DNA of 64,000 nucleotides from Marinobacter sp. LA51 (GTDB lineage Bacteria > Pseudomonadota > Gammaproteobacteria > Pseudomonadales > Oleiphilaceae): contig NZ_AP028070.1 of the NCBI RefSeq assembly GCF_030297175.1, forward strand, positions 248,001-312,000, written 5' to 3'. The position numbers were made by a program, and so were the translations under genes. Under the pieces are notes generated by a model. That model was not told where the DNA came from and searched no databases. It saw only the letters and a list, made by a program, of their open reading frames with translations. Numbering within the stretch: position 1 is the first letter of the stretch; the number at the start of each line of letters is the position of its first letter. This document shows, in pieces, positions 1-9,115 of the stretch.

Positions 1-176
1 AACCACTGCCGGTTCTGGTCGATCAAACTGACCAGGGCAATGGGCACATCGAACATCTTGCAGGCCATGCGGGTAAAGCGATCGAAGCGTTCCTCCGGAC
101 CTAAATCCAGCAATCCCGACTGGTCGAGAGCGAACTGGCGCTCCAGTTCATTCGACGGTATTTCCGGTGCTTTCAT
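1..176 (-). CDS. GAF-domain sensory protein, N-terminal part
   Basis: Partial gene cut by the left window edge: 58 codons are visible from an ATG at 174-176. The visible protein has a short leader, then the start of a GAF domain with the stretch ERFDRFTRMACKMFDVPIAL and the motif SLIDQNRQW. Such N-termini are common in sensory diguanylate cyclases and histidine kinases, but the output domain is outside the window. The ATG lies 7 nt after the stop of the upstream histidine kinase on the same strand, so the two are probably one operon; a GAGG element sits about 13 nt upstream. Confidence 0.75.
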   Translation of the reverse strand, partial: MKAPEIPSNELERQFALDQSGLLDLGPEERFDRFTRMACKMFDVPIALVSLIDQNRQW

Positions 177-183
177 GGTCGAC

Positions 184-1959
184 TCAGGCCTCATTTCCGA
201 CAGAGGGCAGCTCAACCCAGAAATGAGCGCCTTGTTCATAGTAATAGCCCAGCCGTCCATTCATAAGGGCGGCAAGCTCCCGGCAAATTGCCAGCCCGAG
301 CCCGGTTCCGGCGGTTGCCTTGGTATCTCCCGAATCCGCCTGGGAAAATCGATCAAACAGGCGCTCGACAAAGGTTTCCGGCACACCTTCACCATGATCT
401 TGAACGACAATTCGTGTAGAGCCGGCCGTTCCTGTCTCGACGAAAACCCTGACTTTTCCATTTGCCGGTGAGAATTTAATAGCATTACTGACGAAATTGT
501 CGAGTATTTGTCGTAATCGATGCGCATCGGTGATCACTTTCTGCCGGGGATTGCAGTGTGCGGTCAAAGCAACCTTGTACTCATGGGCCATGGTTTGATT
601 GTCAAAAACCGTTGATTCGAGAATAGGCTGCAATGATTCCGTCGCCAATGTCACCGACATGCGCCCGGCGGATAGTTTGCTGAAGTCCAGAAGGTCTGAA
701 ATCAAAAGCTGCAACCGATGGCCGTTACGCAACGCAAGACTGTTCATGGCCCGGGCTCGGGTTGGCAGGTCACCAGTAGCACCCGAATCAATCAGGCGCA
801 GTGCACCATTGATCGACGTCAGGGGCGTGCGCAGCTCATGACTGACATTGGAGACAAACTGGTCCTTCATGGTACTGATGGCATCCCGTTCATCCATCAG
901 TTGATTAAAGGCGATGGCCAGGTTTCGAACCTCATTGGCTCCGCTTGGGTCCAGCCGATCCGCTTTCGATGGAGTTTGAACCATGCTGTTGATTTTTCGA
1001 GTCATTCGGTCAAGAGGGTTAATCGCGGAACGAGTCAGAATATAACTGATCAGAGCGATCACCAGTGCAATGCTGAGACTGATCCAGAAAAATTGGCCAA
1101 ATGACTCCTTGGCCGGCGCGGTCGCCCATTCATGGGGTACCGCTCGAACAAATTGCCAGCCCAATCGTTGCAGGTGGCTGGTGGCGTATATGAGTGTCCG
1201 TCCATCCGGACCTACGGCGTGCCCCGACGTGATGCCCGAGAGCGCAGCATCGATCAGCGCGTTGTCGCCAGGTGCAGGTAAGGGAATAATGCCATTTTTG
1301 GTAATTGCACCCCCTTCGATGTACAGAAAGTTTTCGCTGTCGATGATGGTGAAGGTCGCTTCCTCATTTGCGATTTCCTCCAGCATGGCAACGGGCACAA
1401 TACTGGTTTTACCCAGGTTGATGGTGCCGCCCAATAAACCCAGTAAATCCCCTTCGTCCGATTCTATTGGCGCCAGAAACGAGAGTAGCGGAACGCCAGT
1501 CGTACGACCTAAAAGGGGCCGGCTGATGACCGGCTTTCGGCTTGCCATGGCCTGGCGGAAATGGCTGCGGTCGGAGTAGTTAGTACCAATTCGTCCGGGC
1601 GTGTAGAAATTCTCGAAGATGGCCGTCGCATTGTCATCGAAAACCAGTACTCCGTCGGGGAACAGGGCGTTGAGAAGTTTTTGTCGTTCCAGTTGAATCG
1701 CGATCTCACTACTGCTGACCAGTTTGTCGCCGTGGCTGAGCAGGCTTGCAGATTCTGCCAGCACGTCCAGCTTCAACTGCAGCCGCTGATTGACCTCGGT
1801 GGCAATGCGCCGGGTTTCGTAAAGCTGCTGCTCGGTTAGGATGTCTTCGAAATCTTCTACCAGCGCGCTGTAAGCCACGAATAGCACAGAACCAACGGTT
1901 GTGATGGTTCCCAGCAGAATAATCAGGGCAAGTCGTGATCCGAGTGAAAGTGAAGGCAA
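184..1959 (-). CDS. Membrane sensor histidine kinase (Cache-like sensor, HAMP, HisKA, HATPase)
   Basis: 591 aa. Transmembrane helix at about 9-31, a roughly 250-residue extracytoplasmic sensor region that looks like a Cache domain (NYSDRSHFRQAM and later IDSENFLYIEGG), a second helix at 288-309 and a HAMP linker. The dimerisation helix follows with the phospho-acceptor H-box SHELRTPLTSI (His374). The ATPase domain has an N-box (SNAIKFSP, about 491-498), DHGEGVP (521-527) and GTGLGLA (551-557). No receiver is fused, so phosphate must pass to a separate receiver; three receiver proteins are encoded divergently from 2070. The ligand is unknown. Confidence 0.93.
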   Translation of the reverse strand: MPSLSLGSRLALIILLGTITTVGSVLFVAYSALVEDFEDILTEQQLYETRRIATEVNQRLQLKLDVLAESASLLSHGDKLVSSSEIAIQLERQKLLNALFPDGVLVFDDNATAIFENFYTPGRIGTNYSDRSHFRQAMASRKPVISRPLLGRTTGVPLLSFLAPIESDEGDLLGLLGGTINLGKTSIVPVAMLEEIANEEATFTIIDSENFLYIEGGAITKNGIIPLPAPGDNALIDAALSGITSGHAVGPDGRTLIYATSHLQRLGWQFVRAVPHEWATAPAKESFGQFFWISLSIALVIALISYILTRSAINPLDRMTRKINSMVQTPSKADRLDPSGANEVRNLAIAFNQLMDERDAISTMKDQFVSNVSHELRTPLTSINGALRLIDSGATGDLPTRARAMNSLALRNGHRLQLLISDLLDFSKLSAGRMSVTLATESLQPILESTVFDNQTMAHEYKVALTAHCNPRQKVITDAHRLRQILDNFVSNAIKFSPANGKVRVFVETGTAGSTRIVVQDHGEGVPETFVERLFDRFSQADSGDTKATAGTGLGLAICRELAALMNGRLGYYYEQGAHFWVELPSVGNEA

Positions 1960-2069
1960 ATCAAAATCCTTGTGGCACTTTGGGGTAATTGTTGCTTTGA
2001 TGTCTGTAGTAGTCTGTCACGAATAGCTCTGACACGAATGAATTGTGGAGTACGTTACATTGATGAGCC
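1960..2069. promoter_or_regulatory. Divergent intergenic region with a 15-bp-period direct repeat
   Basis: This 110-bp gap separates the kinase (minus) from the HPt-GGDEF gene (plus). It contains CTGTCACGAAT at 2014-2024 and CTGACACGAAT at 2029-2039, a direct repeat with one mismatch and a 15-nt period. It could be a tandem regulator site for the adjacent two-component system; that is inference. Confidence 0.35.
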
Positions 2070-3743
2070 ATGTCTGAAGAGAACATCTCTGAAGTAGCAC
2101 GGAAGCTGGAACTTCTCAAGTCGCGATTCAAGGAAAAAGCGGCAACGGATATTGGGCTGGTGCGGCAGAGGGCGGACAATATTCGCCTGGGGCGCTTCGG
2201 GCCCAATGACGTCGCTGCGGCCTATCATTCTCTGCACAGGCTTGCGGGGTCCGCCGGTACGTTTGGCTTTACCGCACTGGGAGAGGAAGCCCGTGCACTT
2301 GAAATGCTGCTCAAACCGCTGGCTGAACCCAGCCCGGAGCTTGCGCCGGAACAGATTCAGGAAGTGGTTGATCTGACCTTCGTGTCACGAGTGCAAAATC
2401 TTGTCGATTTCTTGTCTTCTGATCAGGTTGTCAGTCAAAGCACGGGCGCAGCGCTACTGCCTGTTATAACCGAAGCGGCAACAGAACCCGTCATCATCAT
2501 CGTGCATTCCGATCCAGATGAGGCTCAGGGCCTGGCCGAAGGCCTAAAACTGCACGGTTTTGTGCCAGTCGCCCTGCCATCTCTTGAAGGTGCTGTGGCG
2601 CATGGTTTGTCAGGGGTATCTGCCCTTGTGGTAAAAGATTCCAAGATGCTTCGCGAAGGCGAGGCACTGGATTCCGTTTGCGATACACCGCCGATTGTGT
2701 GTGTCGGGGCAGGAGATTCTTTTGACGAGCGCTATGCCTTGGCTAAGTGTGGCGTTGACGGTTTCCTGTGCGAGCCAGTCGATGTGCCAGCGCTGGCGGA
2801 TAACATGGAGCGACTGATCACCGAGCGTGATGAGAGTGGTTCTGGTCGGGTAATGATTGTGGATGATGACCCGGAGCTGTTGGAGCATTATGGGCTGGTC
2901 CTGGAAGAGGGCGGGCTGGAAGTCTGGCGCGTCAACAATCCAGCTGACATTCTGAGTGCCCTGTCCGAATTCCGGCCAGACATCGTGCTCATGGATGTGC
3001 AGATGGGTGATTTCCGGGGGCCTGATCTTGCCAGGCTGCTTCGATTTGAGCCGGAGTGGCTCGGGTTGCCAATCATCTACCTGTCGTCTGAAAACGACCG
3101 CAACTTCCAGGTTGATGCCCTGGCGAAGGGTGGCGACGATTTTCTTGCCAAACCTGTTTCTGATGCGTTTCTGCTGAGAGCTGTCACCGTGCGGTGTTAC
3201 CGAGCCCGCCAATTGGATAAGTTGGCGTCGCGGGACAGTTTGACCGGTTTGCTTAAACACTCGGTGGCGCGGTCGGAAATCAACAAGGAATATGCCCGCT
3301 GCCAGCGTCAGGGGGAGCAATCAGTCGTTGCAATGCTCGATCTGGATCACTTCAAACAGGTTAATGACCGTTATGGTCATCGCACAGGTGACCTGGTGAT
3401 TAAAGGGTTGGCCAATTTGCTGCGACATCAGCTCCGAAAATCCGATGTGATTGGTCGCTATGGTGGCGAGGAGTTTGTGGTGGCATTGCCGAATTGCTCG
3501 CTGACTGACGCCAGTAGGGTGCTTCAGTCCGTGTGTGAGCGCATGGCCGGTATAGTTTTCCACAGTGATGGCCAGGAGTTCACGGTCACCTTGAGCGTGG
3601 GAATTGTGCCGCTGCAGAATTACCTGACCAGTGACGATGCCATCGACGCTGCGGACCAGGCGCTTTACCGGCAAAAGCAGGCCGGACGCAACGGCGTGAC
3701 CGTGGGCGGTGATATGCGAACAACGGAAAGGACGCTGGGCTGA
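2070..3743 (+). CDS. HPt-REC-REC-GGDEF diguanylate cyclase of a phosphorelay
   Basis: 557 aa. The N-terminus carries an HPt-like motif, LHRLAGSAGTFGF, with candidate His56. Residues 140-250 look like a receiver that has decayed: the acidic pair is His-Ser (146-147) and the expected Lys is Glu235, although Asp190 remains. A second, intact receiver at 260-375 has D265/D266, phospho-acceptor D309 and K361. The C-terminal GGDEF domain has the active-site variant GGEEF (465-469), and RKSD (456-459) lies five residues upstream, matching the RxxD inhibitory site. Synthesis of c-di-GMP under receiver control is the likely role. It is followed 3 nt later by the REC-HDOD gene. Confidence 0.92.
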   Translation: MSEENISEVARKLELLKSRFKEKAATDIGLVRQRADNIRLGRFGPNDVAAAYHSLHRLAGSAGTFGFTALGEEARALEMLLKPLAEPSPELAPEQIQEVVDLTFVSRVQNLVDFLSSDQVVSQSTGAALLPVITEAATEPVIIIVHSDPDEAQGLAEGLKLHGFVPVALPSLEGAVAHGLSGVSALVVKDSKMLREGEALDSVCDTPPIVCVGAGDSFDERYALAKCGVDGFLCEPVDVPALADNMERLITERDESGSGRVMIVDDDPELLEHYGLVLEEGGLEVWRVNNPADILSALSEFRPDIVLMDVQMGDFRGPDLARLLRFEPEWLGLPIIYLSSENDRNFQVDALAKGGDDFLAKPVSDAFLLRAVTVRCYRARQLDKLASRDSLTGLLKHSVARSEINKEYARCQRQGEQSVVAMLDLDHFKQVNDRYGHRTGDLVIKGLANLLRHQLRKSDVIGRYGGEEFVVALPNCSLTDASRVLQSVCERMAGIVFHSDGQEFTVTLSVGIVPLQNYLTSDDAIDAADQALYRQKQAGRNGVTVGGDMRTTERTLG

Positions 3744-3746
3744 GAT

Positions 3747-4943
3747 ATGGATGCTCTGATAGTAGACGATGACGATTTGATGGCGGATTTGCTGGAAACT
3801 GTGGTAGCAGGGCTCCATCCTGCCATCACGGTAGCAAAAGCTTCCGGATTCTATGAGGCATTGGCGCTGTGGGAAAAGCGCAAACCGAGTCTGTTGATTG
3901 TTGACTGGAACCTTCCGGACGGTTCTGGTCTGGAGATCGTTCGCAAGGTCCGTGCGAGTGATAAGGACGCAGCCATCGTCATGATCACCGGTCGTGCCGA
4001 CCGGGAATCCATCCTGAAAGTTGCTCACTACCGCATCAACGGATACATCAGTAAGCCATTCGATGTGGGAATGCTGCACGACCGCCTGGTGCAAATGGTT
4101 GGCCAGGTGTTGCCGGAGGAACCGGAGCCGCTTGCCTCATTGGAGGCTGTTCTGTCCAATGGCGTGAAGACAGTCATCCAGTTGCCGGTAAAAACAGATG
4201 CGGCGGCTATGCTCGAGCTTCTCGGCCGGGCAGATGAGTTGTCGGCAGCCCAGCTGACCGAACGCTGGCAGGACGATGCGTCCTTGAGCTCGCGCCTGCT
4301 TGACGTTGCCAATCGTTCGTCCTTCCGACGAACCGGAGAGCCGGTCGTTCATATGCGCGATGCAATAGCCTCCATGGGAGTGCCCATGGCGCTGAATCAG
4401 GGCCTGGCTCTGGCCTTGGATGTCAGCGCGGCGTTCTCGTCCGAGGTGTTGATCACCTGTGCCATGGAGCATCAGAAGCAAGCCGAAACCGTTGCCCTTG
4501 AAGCGCAGCGTGTGGCGCTTTCCCTGGGCAAGCGCTCACCGCAATTTTTCACCGCTGGTCTGTTGAGCCGTATTGGCGAACTGGCTGTGCTCAAGGTGAT
4601 TGACCAGTACCAGCGACAGGGTGGCGAACTGGGTGACGAGCAAGTGTTGCAGGCACTTAGGGACTGGGCTCAGCCCTATGGCAATAAACTCAAGATACAG
4701 TGGTTTCTTCCCCTTGAACTTCGACAGCTCATTGGTGCAGTGCATTACCTGCCGCGGGAGAACGTGACTCAGGAACGCCTGATCATGAGGGCTGGCGCGT
4801 TGATGGCCGCGAAGGAACCGCCGGAAGCGGAGTTGGGCAAGATTTTACGACAGCTAGGACTGGAAGAATGGCACAAGCAATCCAGTGAAGATGAGCAGAA
4901 GCATGAGGATGACGGGAATGACGGAGATGGAAACCACACTTGA
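3747..4943 (+). CDS. Response regulator with HDOD output domain
   Basis: 398 aa. Receiver domain at residues 1-120 with acidic pocket VDDDD (6-10), phospho-acceptor Asp53 in LLIVDWNLPDG and Lys103 in ISKPFD. An HDOD domain occupies about 135-340; it is an HD-superfamily fold lacking the metal His-Asp pair and is common in signalling proteins of unclear output. The last 25 residues are highly acidic and low complexity. It lies 3 nt after the GGDEF gene and its end overlaps the next receiver gene, so the three are probably co-transcribed and draw on the same kinase. Confidence 0.88.
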   Translation: MDALIVDDDDLMADLLETVVAGLHPAITVAKASGFYEALALWEKRKPSLLIVDWNLPDGSGLEIVRKVRASDKDAAIVMITGRADRESILKVAHYRINGYISKPFDVGMLHDRLVQMVGQVLPEEPEPLASLEAVLSNGVKTVIQLPVKTDAAAMLELLGRADELSAAQLTERWQDDASLSSRLLDVANRSSFRRTGEPVVHMRDAIASMGVPMALNQGLALALDVSAAFSSEVLITCAMEHQKQAETVALEAQRVALSLGKRSPQFFTAGLLSRIGELAVLKVIDQYQRQGGELGDEQVLQALRDWAQPYGNKLKIQWFLPLELRQLIGAVHYLPRENVTQERLIMRAGALMAAKEPPEAELGKILRQLGLEEWHKQSSEDEQKHEDDGNDGDGNHT

Positions 4944-5331
4944 TCGCATCATGCTGGTGGAAGACGAGGAGGATATTCGGGCAGTAGCAGAGCTTGCGCT
5001 GGAAGCGGTGGGTGGTTTCACCCTGACGACCTGTGCTTCGGGCCAGAAGGCGCTGGAAACCCTGGCCGATTTCAAGCCTCAACTGATTGTGCTGGATGTG
5101 ATGATGCCGGGCATGGATGGGCCGACTACCCTGAAAGCTATCCGTGAGCATCCCGCATTTGTCGACACGCCAGCCATCTTCATGACCGCGAAGGTGCAGC
5201 CGGAAGAGGTCAATGGTTATCTGTCTCAGGGTGCCGTTGCGGTGATTCCGAAACCGTTTGATCCCATGGCACTGTCGGACAAGATTCGAGACATCTGGAG
5301 CAACCTGGAGCCGGGACAGCGTTCAGCATAA
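4918..5331 (+). CDS. Single-domain response regulator
   Basis: A receiver-only protein of about 137 aa. It shows LVEDEED near the N-terminus, the phospho-acceptor Asp in LIVLDVMMPGMDG, the Thr in IFMTAK and the Lys in IPKPFDP, all receiver hallmarks. The reading frame is open from GTG 4885 and offers ATGs at 4891, 4903, 4909, 4918 and 4927. I chose 4918 because GAGG sits about 10 nt upstream; 4927 is equally possible. Any of these overlaps the end of the REC-HDOD gene, suggesting translational coupling. With no output domain it may be a phosphate shuttle or sink in the phosphorelay. Confidence 0.85.
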   Translation: MTEMETTLDRIMLVEDEEDIRAVAELALEAVGGFTLTTCASGQKALETLADFKPQLIVLDVMMPGMDGPTTLKAIREHPAFVDTPAIFMTAKVQPEEVNGYLSQGAVAVIPKPFDPMALSDKIRDIWSNLEPGQRSA

Positions 5332-5419
5332 GCTTCTGATCCGGCCTGCTCTGGTGTCCCGGCTGTTCATTCGGGTAACCTGTAGTATTGATCCAGCTGG
5401 CAATCTTGAGGCTCCGATA

Positions 5420-5740
5420 ATGACGTCAGAATCTTCCAGAGATGAACTGAAAGCAAAACTGAATCTGGAAACTTCCCGCATTCACTGGCACGACCTGCAA
5501 ACCTACTTTGCCCGAGGCCACGTGGTCCGGGTTGCTTCGGAACTTGATCTGCTGGACGTTGCCACGGAGCTAACCGCCGATAACAAGACCCGGTTCGAGC
5601 AGTGGATGGCAGATAGCAAGGTGGGTGAAGTTCCACCGGCCCTGGCCCAGTCCTGGTACGACAACAACACCGAACTCTGGGCCGTGGTGATCGCGCCCTG
5701 GGTCCTGGTGCAGGATCGATCCGATCATGCCCTGCACTAA
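5420..5740 (+). CDS. DUF2288 family protein
   Basis: 106 aa, starting at ATG 5420; the open frame extends upstream, but the conserved part begins here. Matches the DUF2288 pattern as I know it: an N-terminal KLNLETSRIHWHDLQTYFAR segment, an LDL-VA segment, and the C-terminal ELWAVVIAPWVLVQ motif. Cytoplasmic, no signal peptide, function unknown. The next small gene starts 15 nt later. Confidence 0.8.
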   Translation: MTSESSRDELKAKLNLETSRIHWHDLQTYFARGHVVRVASELDLLDVATELTADNKTRFEQWMADSKVGEVPPALAQSWYDNNTELWAVVIAPWVLVQDRSDHALH

Positions 5741-5755
5741 CGCCGTGGATTCGCT

Positions 5756-6127
5756 GTGAAGCTGCATTATTTCCATGGCCGTGAGCCCATCCGGGTGCTG
5801 GTTATGGTGCGTGAGCAGCAGCGCCTGGAGTTGTTCATCAAGCCCCTGGCCGAACAGGCCTGGGGCTTGGTGGTCCTGGCCGGGCCTGATCAAGGGCGAC
5901 CGGAACGCCAGCAGTGCCAGGGGCCCTGGAAAACTCTGGCGCAAGCCGAGTCGGCGTTGCGTCGAACGGCCGGCGCCCTGATGGGTAATGGCTATGAAGC
6001 CCGCCCCTCAGATTACGTAGTTTGGTCGGTAACCGCCCAGCGGCTGTCACGATCCATTCGCGCCGATCAGAGTAGCCGGGCCACCACCGAATCGGTCGAC
6101 CCGGATCAGTTCGAACCTCTCGTCTAA
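5756..6127 (+). CDS. Conserved hypothetical protein
   Basis: 123 aa from GTG 5756, 15 nt after the DUF2288 gene. I do not recognise the family. It is soluble, begins MKLHYFHGREPIRVLVMVRE, contains an aromatic/hydrophobic LAEQAWGLVVLAGP stretch and ends in an acidic tail. No catalytic motif is visible. Position suggests co-transcription with the DUF2288 gene and perhaps with lysO. Confidence 0.6.
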   Translation: MKLHYFHGREPIRVLVMVREQQRLELFIKPLAEQAWGLVVLAGPDQGRPERQQCQGPWKTLAQAESALRRTAGALMGNGYEARPSDYVVWSVTAQRLSRSIRADQSSRATTESVDPDQFEPLV

Positions 6128-6161
6128 TAACGCACTCCCTTTACGCCTTCCCGAGGATTTT

Positions 6162-7070
6162 ATGCTGACCGGCGCATTGTTGATTCTTGCCCCGTTATTT
6201 TTGGGCTTTGCTTTGCCACTGAAGAACCGCCAGGCGATGACGGTGATCCACTACTCGGTGGAGGCACTGGTGTATTTTATTCTGGGCTTGCTTGGCCTTG
6301 GCCTGGGGCAGATGGAAGGCCTGGCGGACCAGCTAAGTGGTATGGCCGTGCAGGTGCTGGTGCTGGTGGCCGCCCTGTTTGTGGCCAACATGGCCGGGCT
6401 GTGGCTGTTCCATCGCTGGCAGCCTATGGCGCCGGCTGAGGGCGAAGCAGGTGGTAGTCCGAGCTACCGGCGGCTGTTTCTGGCGGGTCTGAAACCGATG
6501 CTGGCGGTCCTGGCCGGCCTGCTGGCGGGTTATTACCTGCTGCCACCCTTGCCGATGGCTGAAACCATTGCCACCGGCGCGCTGATGCTGCTGTTGTTCT
6601 TTATTGGTCTTCAGCTCCGGAATGCCGGATTGTCCTTGCGCAAATTGCTGATGAACCGGCAGGGGTTGGGTATTGCACTGGCGCTGACACTCAGCTCCTT
6701 GCTTGCCGGGGTGCTGCTGATCCCGGTATTGGCATTGCCCTGGCACGATGTGCTGGCGCTGGCATCCGGATTTGGCTGGTACTCGCTGTCGGGTATCGTC
6801 ATCGGTGATGCCCTGGGGCCGGCCTGGGGTGGTGTCGCCTTCCTGAACGATGTTATCCGTGAAATCATCGCCCTGGCCATCATTCCCCTGCTGATCAGCG
6901 CCCGGCCGGCCATGGCTATTGGGTATGGCGGTGCCACTGCCATGGACTTCACGCTGCCGGTTATCCGAAGCAGCGGTGGGCTGGCGTGCGTGCCTGTGGC
7001 GATTGCCTCCGGCTTTCTGCTGTCGTTCCTTTCACCGGTGCTGATGGGGGTGTTTCTGTCCCTGGGGTAA
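6162..7070 (+). CDS. lysO: LysO family lysine exporter
   Basis: 302 aa, about eight transmembrane helices. The C-terminal half carries family hallmarks of E. coli LysO (YbjE, DUF340): WYSLSGIVIGDALGP, an FLNDVIREIIAL segment and GGATAMDFTLPVIRSSGG. LysO exports L-lysine and confers resistance to the toxic analogue thialysine in E. coli. The start is ATG 6162 after AGGA. It converges on the HD-GYP gene with a 30-nt gap. In E. coli a lysine-sensing element precedes lysO; I see no clear one in the short leader here. Confidence 0.88.
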   Translation: MLTGALLILAPLFLGFALPLKNRQAMTVIHYSVEALVYFILGLLGLGLGQMEGLADQLSGMAVQVLVLVAALFVANMAGLWLFHRWQPMAPAEGEAGGSPSYRRLFLAGLKPMLAVLAGLLAGYYLLPPLPMAETIATGALMLLLFFIGLQLRNAGLSLRKLLMNRQGLGIALALTLSSLLAGVLLIPVLALPWHDVLALASGFGWYSLSGIVIGDALGPAWGGVAFLNDVIREIIALAIIPLLISARPAMAIGYGGATAMDFTLPVIRSSGGLACVPVAIASGFLLSFLSPVLMGVFLSLG

Positions 7071-7100
7071 ACCCGGACAGTCGAAGGACCCTCTCAGGCT

Positions 7101-8309
7101 CTAGGTCATGAACTTGCGGATGTCGATCCGATAGTCGTCCGGGTCGACTGAGCGCACGATGCGATCCTGAGTGCCGGGCTTGGCCAAATCCAGGGTCTCC
7201 ACCGGAATCGCCATGCGGAAGTTGGTGTGGTACATAACCCGGACCACCGGCAGGCGCTGGTCTTTCTCGTTGGCTTCCACTACGGCGGCCAGGCGGCCAC
7301 TCTCGAGTAGAACCAGGCTACCGACAGGGTAGAGGCCGATACAACGGATAAATTGTTTGACCATGTTGGAGTCCAGGTGGTCGCCGCTCCACTCCACCAG
7401 TTTCTTCAGACCCTGAGACGGTGTCAGCCCTTTGTGGTAGACCCTGTCCGCGGTGATCGCGTCATAGACGTCGGTGATGGCAACCATGCGCCCGTACTCA
7501 GAGATCTCATCGCCTTTAAGCCCTTCCGGATAGCCGGTGCCGTCCATGCGCTCATGGTGCTGGGCAGCGGTGATTACGCTCAGCTCCCCGATGCCTTCGG
7601 TGCTGGCCAGGATGTCCCGGGAGTGCCGGGCGTGCAGTTTCATGACTTCGAATTCCTCGGCGCTCAGCCGCCCAGGTTTGTTCAGGACTTCATCCGGGGT
7701 GAGTATTTTTCCGAGGTCATGCAGTAGTGCGCCCACCACAGTCTGATGCAGAACGTCGGCGGGCAGCGAGCGGTAATTGCCGAACAGCGACATCAGCACG
7801 CTGAGGTTGACCGAGTGTTCGAGCAGGTAGTTGTCTTTTTCCCGAATCCGGCCCAGGCAACTCAGGGCGTTGGCATTGCGCAGGACTGAATTTTGAAGTT
7901 CGTCGGCAAGCTGATGGATGGGGGCGACATCAACGGCGCCGCCAATCTTCACGTTATTCAGGAAGCTGCCCACCAGTCCCTGAGCCTGGTTGTGGATGCG
8001 TTGCGCCACCACCAGTTCTTCTTCCATGGGCACGTGTGCTCTCAGCCCTTGTGTTTGCTCGCCGGCTTTCTGCAAGGCCGCTTCGTTGCGGCGATCTACT
8101 TCAGCGGCGGTTTCCGAATCCTGGGTGTCGAGCCCCTTGGACGCATCGATATAAACGAACGTGACCCCCATTCGCCGGATTTTCTCGACCGTTTCCTCTT
8201 TTTTGATCACACCTTGCTTGCGCTGGCTGTTGTGAGGAATCCAGTCGTTGTTGAGGTCGGTGATGTACATGCCGACTCTCAGGGCGGATATGGGGATGCG
8301 TTTGATCAT
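7101..8309 (-). CDS. HD-GYP domain c-di-GMP phosphodiesterase
   Basis: 402 aa. N-terminal DUF3391-like region (MIKRIPISALRVGMYITDL) followed by an HD-GYP domain with His197-Asp198 in LLHDLGK, the loop HHERMDGTGYP (251-261) and DVYDAITADRVY (280-291). All metal-binding and GYP residues are present, so hydrolysis of c-di-GMP is expected. A small beta-rich tail follows. Its ATG overlaps the stop of the TatD gene as ATGA (8306-8309), so the two are translationally coupled. Confidence 0.92.
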   Translation of the reverse strand: MIKRIPISALRVGMYITDLNNDWIPHNSQRKQGVIKKEETVEKIRRMGVTFVYIDASKGLDTQDSETAAEVDRRNEAALQKAGEQTQGLRAHVPMEEELVVAQRIHNQAQGLVGSFLNNVKIGGAVDVAPIHQLADELQNSVLRNANALSCLGRIREKDNYLLEHSVNLSVLMSLFGNYRSLPADVLHQTVVGALLHDLGKILTPDEVLNKPGRLSAEEFEVMKLHARHSRDILASTEGIGELSVITAAQHHERMDGTGYPEGLKGDEISEYGRMVAITDVYDAITADRVYHKGLTPSQGLKKLVEWSGDHLDSNMVKQFIRCIGLYPVGSLVLLESGRLAAVVEANEKDQRLPVVRVMYHTNFRMAIPVETLDLAKPGTQDRIVRSVDPDDYRIDIRKFMT

Positions 8310-9115
8310 TGTTCGGGGAAGAACGTCCTCAGACTGTTGTGATAGGTCGTCGCCACCACCTCATCCAGAGGCAACTCCTTGACTTCCGCGATCTTCTCCG
8401 CCACGAAGGGCAGGTAGAACGGGGCGTTTTCACGGCCGCGATAGGGTACCGGGGTCAGGAAGGGCGCATCGGTTTCCAGCAGGATCTGTTCGATGGGGGA
8501 CATCCGCACGATGTCACGCACATTTTCCGCCTTGTTGAAGGTGGTGATGCCGTTAAAGCCCAGGCACCAGCCCTGATCCAGGGCGTACTGTGCCAGACCC
8601 GGACCGGAGGTGAAGCTGTGAATCACGCCACGACGGGTCAGCGACTGTTCAAATTCCCGGAGAATCTCGATGGTGTCGTCGTCGGCCTCGCGGCTGTGGA
8701 TAACCACGGGTCGATCGGTGTCACAGGCGATCTGCAGCTGACGCCGAAACACCTCCCTCTGTATGCTCCGGTCGGCGTTGTCGTAAAAGTAGTCCAGACC
8801 GATTTCACCGACGGCGACAATCTTGTTGTCACCGGCATGGGTGCGGATCTCCGCTTCTGTGGCGTCGGAGTACTGCTCAGCCTCATGGGGGTGAATGCCC
8901 TGGGTGCCATACAGCCACGGGGTCATGTTGCTGAGCTCCCGGACCCGGGCAAGGTTGTCCGGGGATACCGCAATGGTGATTACTTTTTCGATGTTCACCC
9001 GCTGGCTCTGGTCCAGGGTCTCCTCCAGAGGGCGATCCTTGAGGTAATCCAGATGGCAGTGGGTTTCGATGATCGGATGATCAAATACAGGGATCTCGCG
9101 ACGTTTTTTGCTCAT
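8306..9115 (-). CDS. TatD family metal-dependent hydrolase
   Basis: 269 aa. Metal-ligand motif THCHLD (His19, His21), Glu104 in VGEIGLDY, His140 in VIHSREA, His166 in VIHSFTSG and Asp216 in LLETDAPFLTP: the full TatD set. Family members are Mg2+-dependent 3'-5' exonucleases or D-aminoacyl-tRNA deacylases. I start at ATG 9115 because the conserved protein begins there; a GTG at 9187 would add 24 unconserved residues without a clear Shine-Dalgarno. The stop overlaps the HD-GYP start. Confidence 0.88.
   Translation of the reverse strand: MSKKRREIPVFDHPIIETHCHLDYLKDRPLEETLDQSQRVNIEKVITIAVSPDNLARVRELSNMTPWLYGTQGIHPHEAEQYSDATEAEIRTHAGDNKIVAVGEIGLDYFYDNADRSIQREVFRRQLQIACDTDRPVVIHSREADDDTIEILREFEQSLTRRGVIHSFTSGPGLAQYALDQGWCLGFNGITTFNKAENVRDIVRMSPIEQILLETDAPFLTPVPYRGRENAPFYLPFVAEKIAEVKELPLDEVVATTYHNSLRTFFPEQ

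Noticed and set aside
1970..1990. TGGCAC as part of a sigma-54 promoter
   Set aside because: No GC element at the required spacing; the next TTGCT is too far away.
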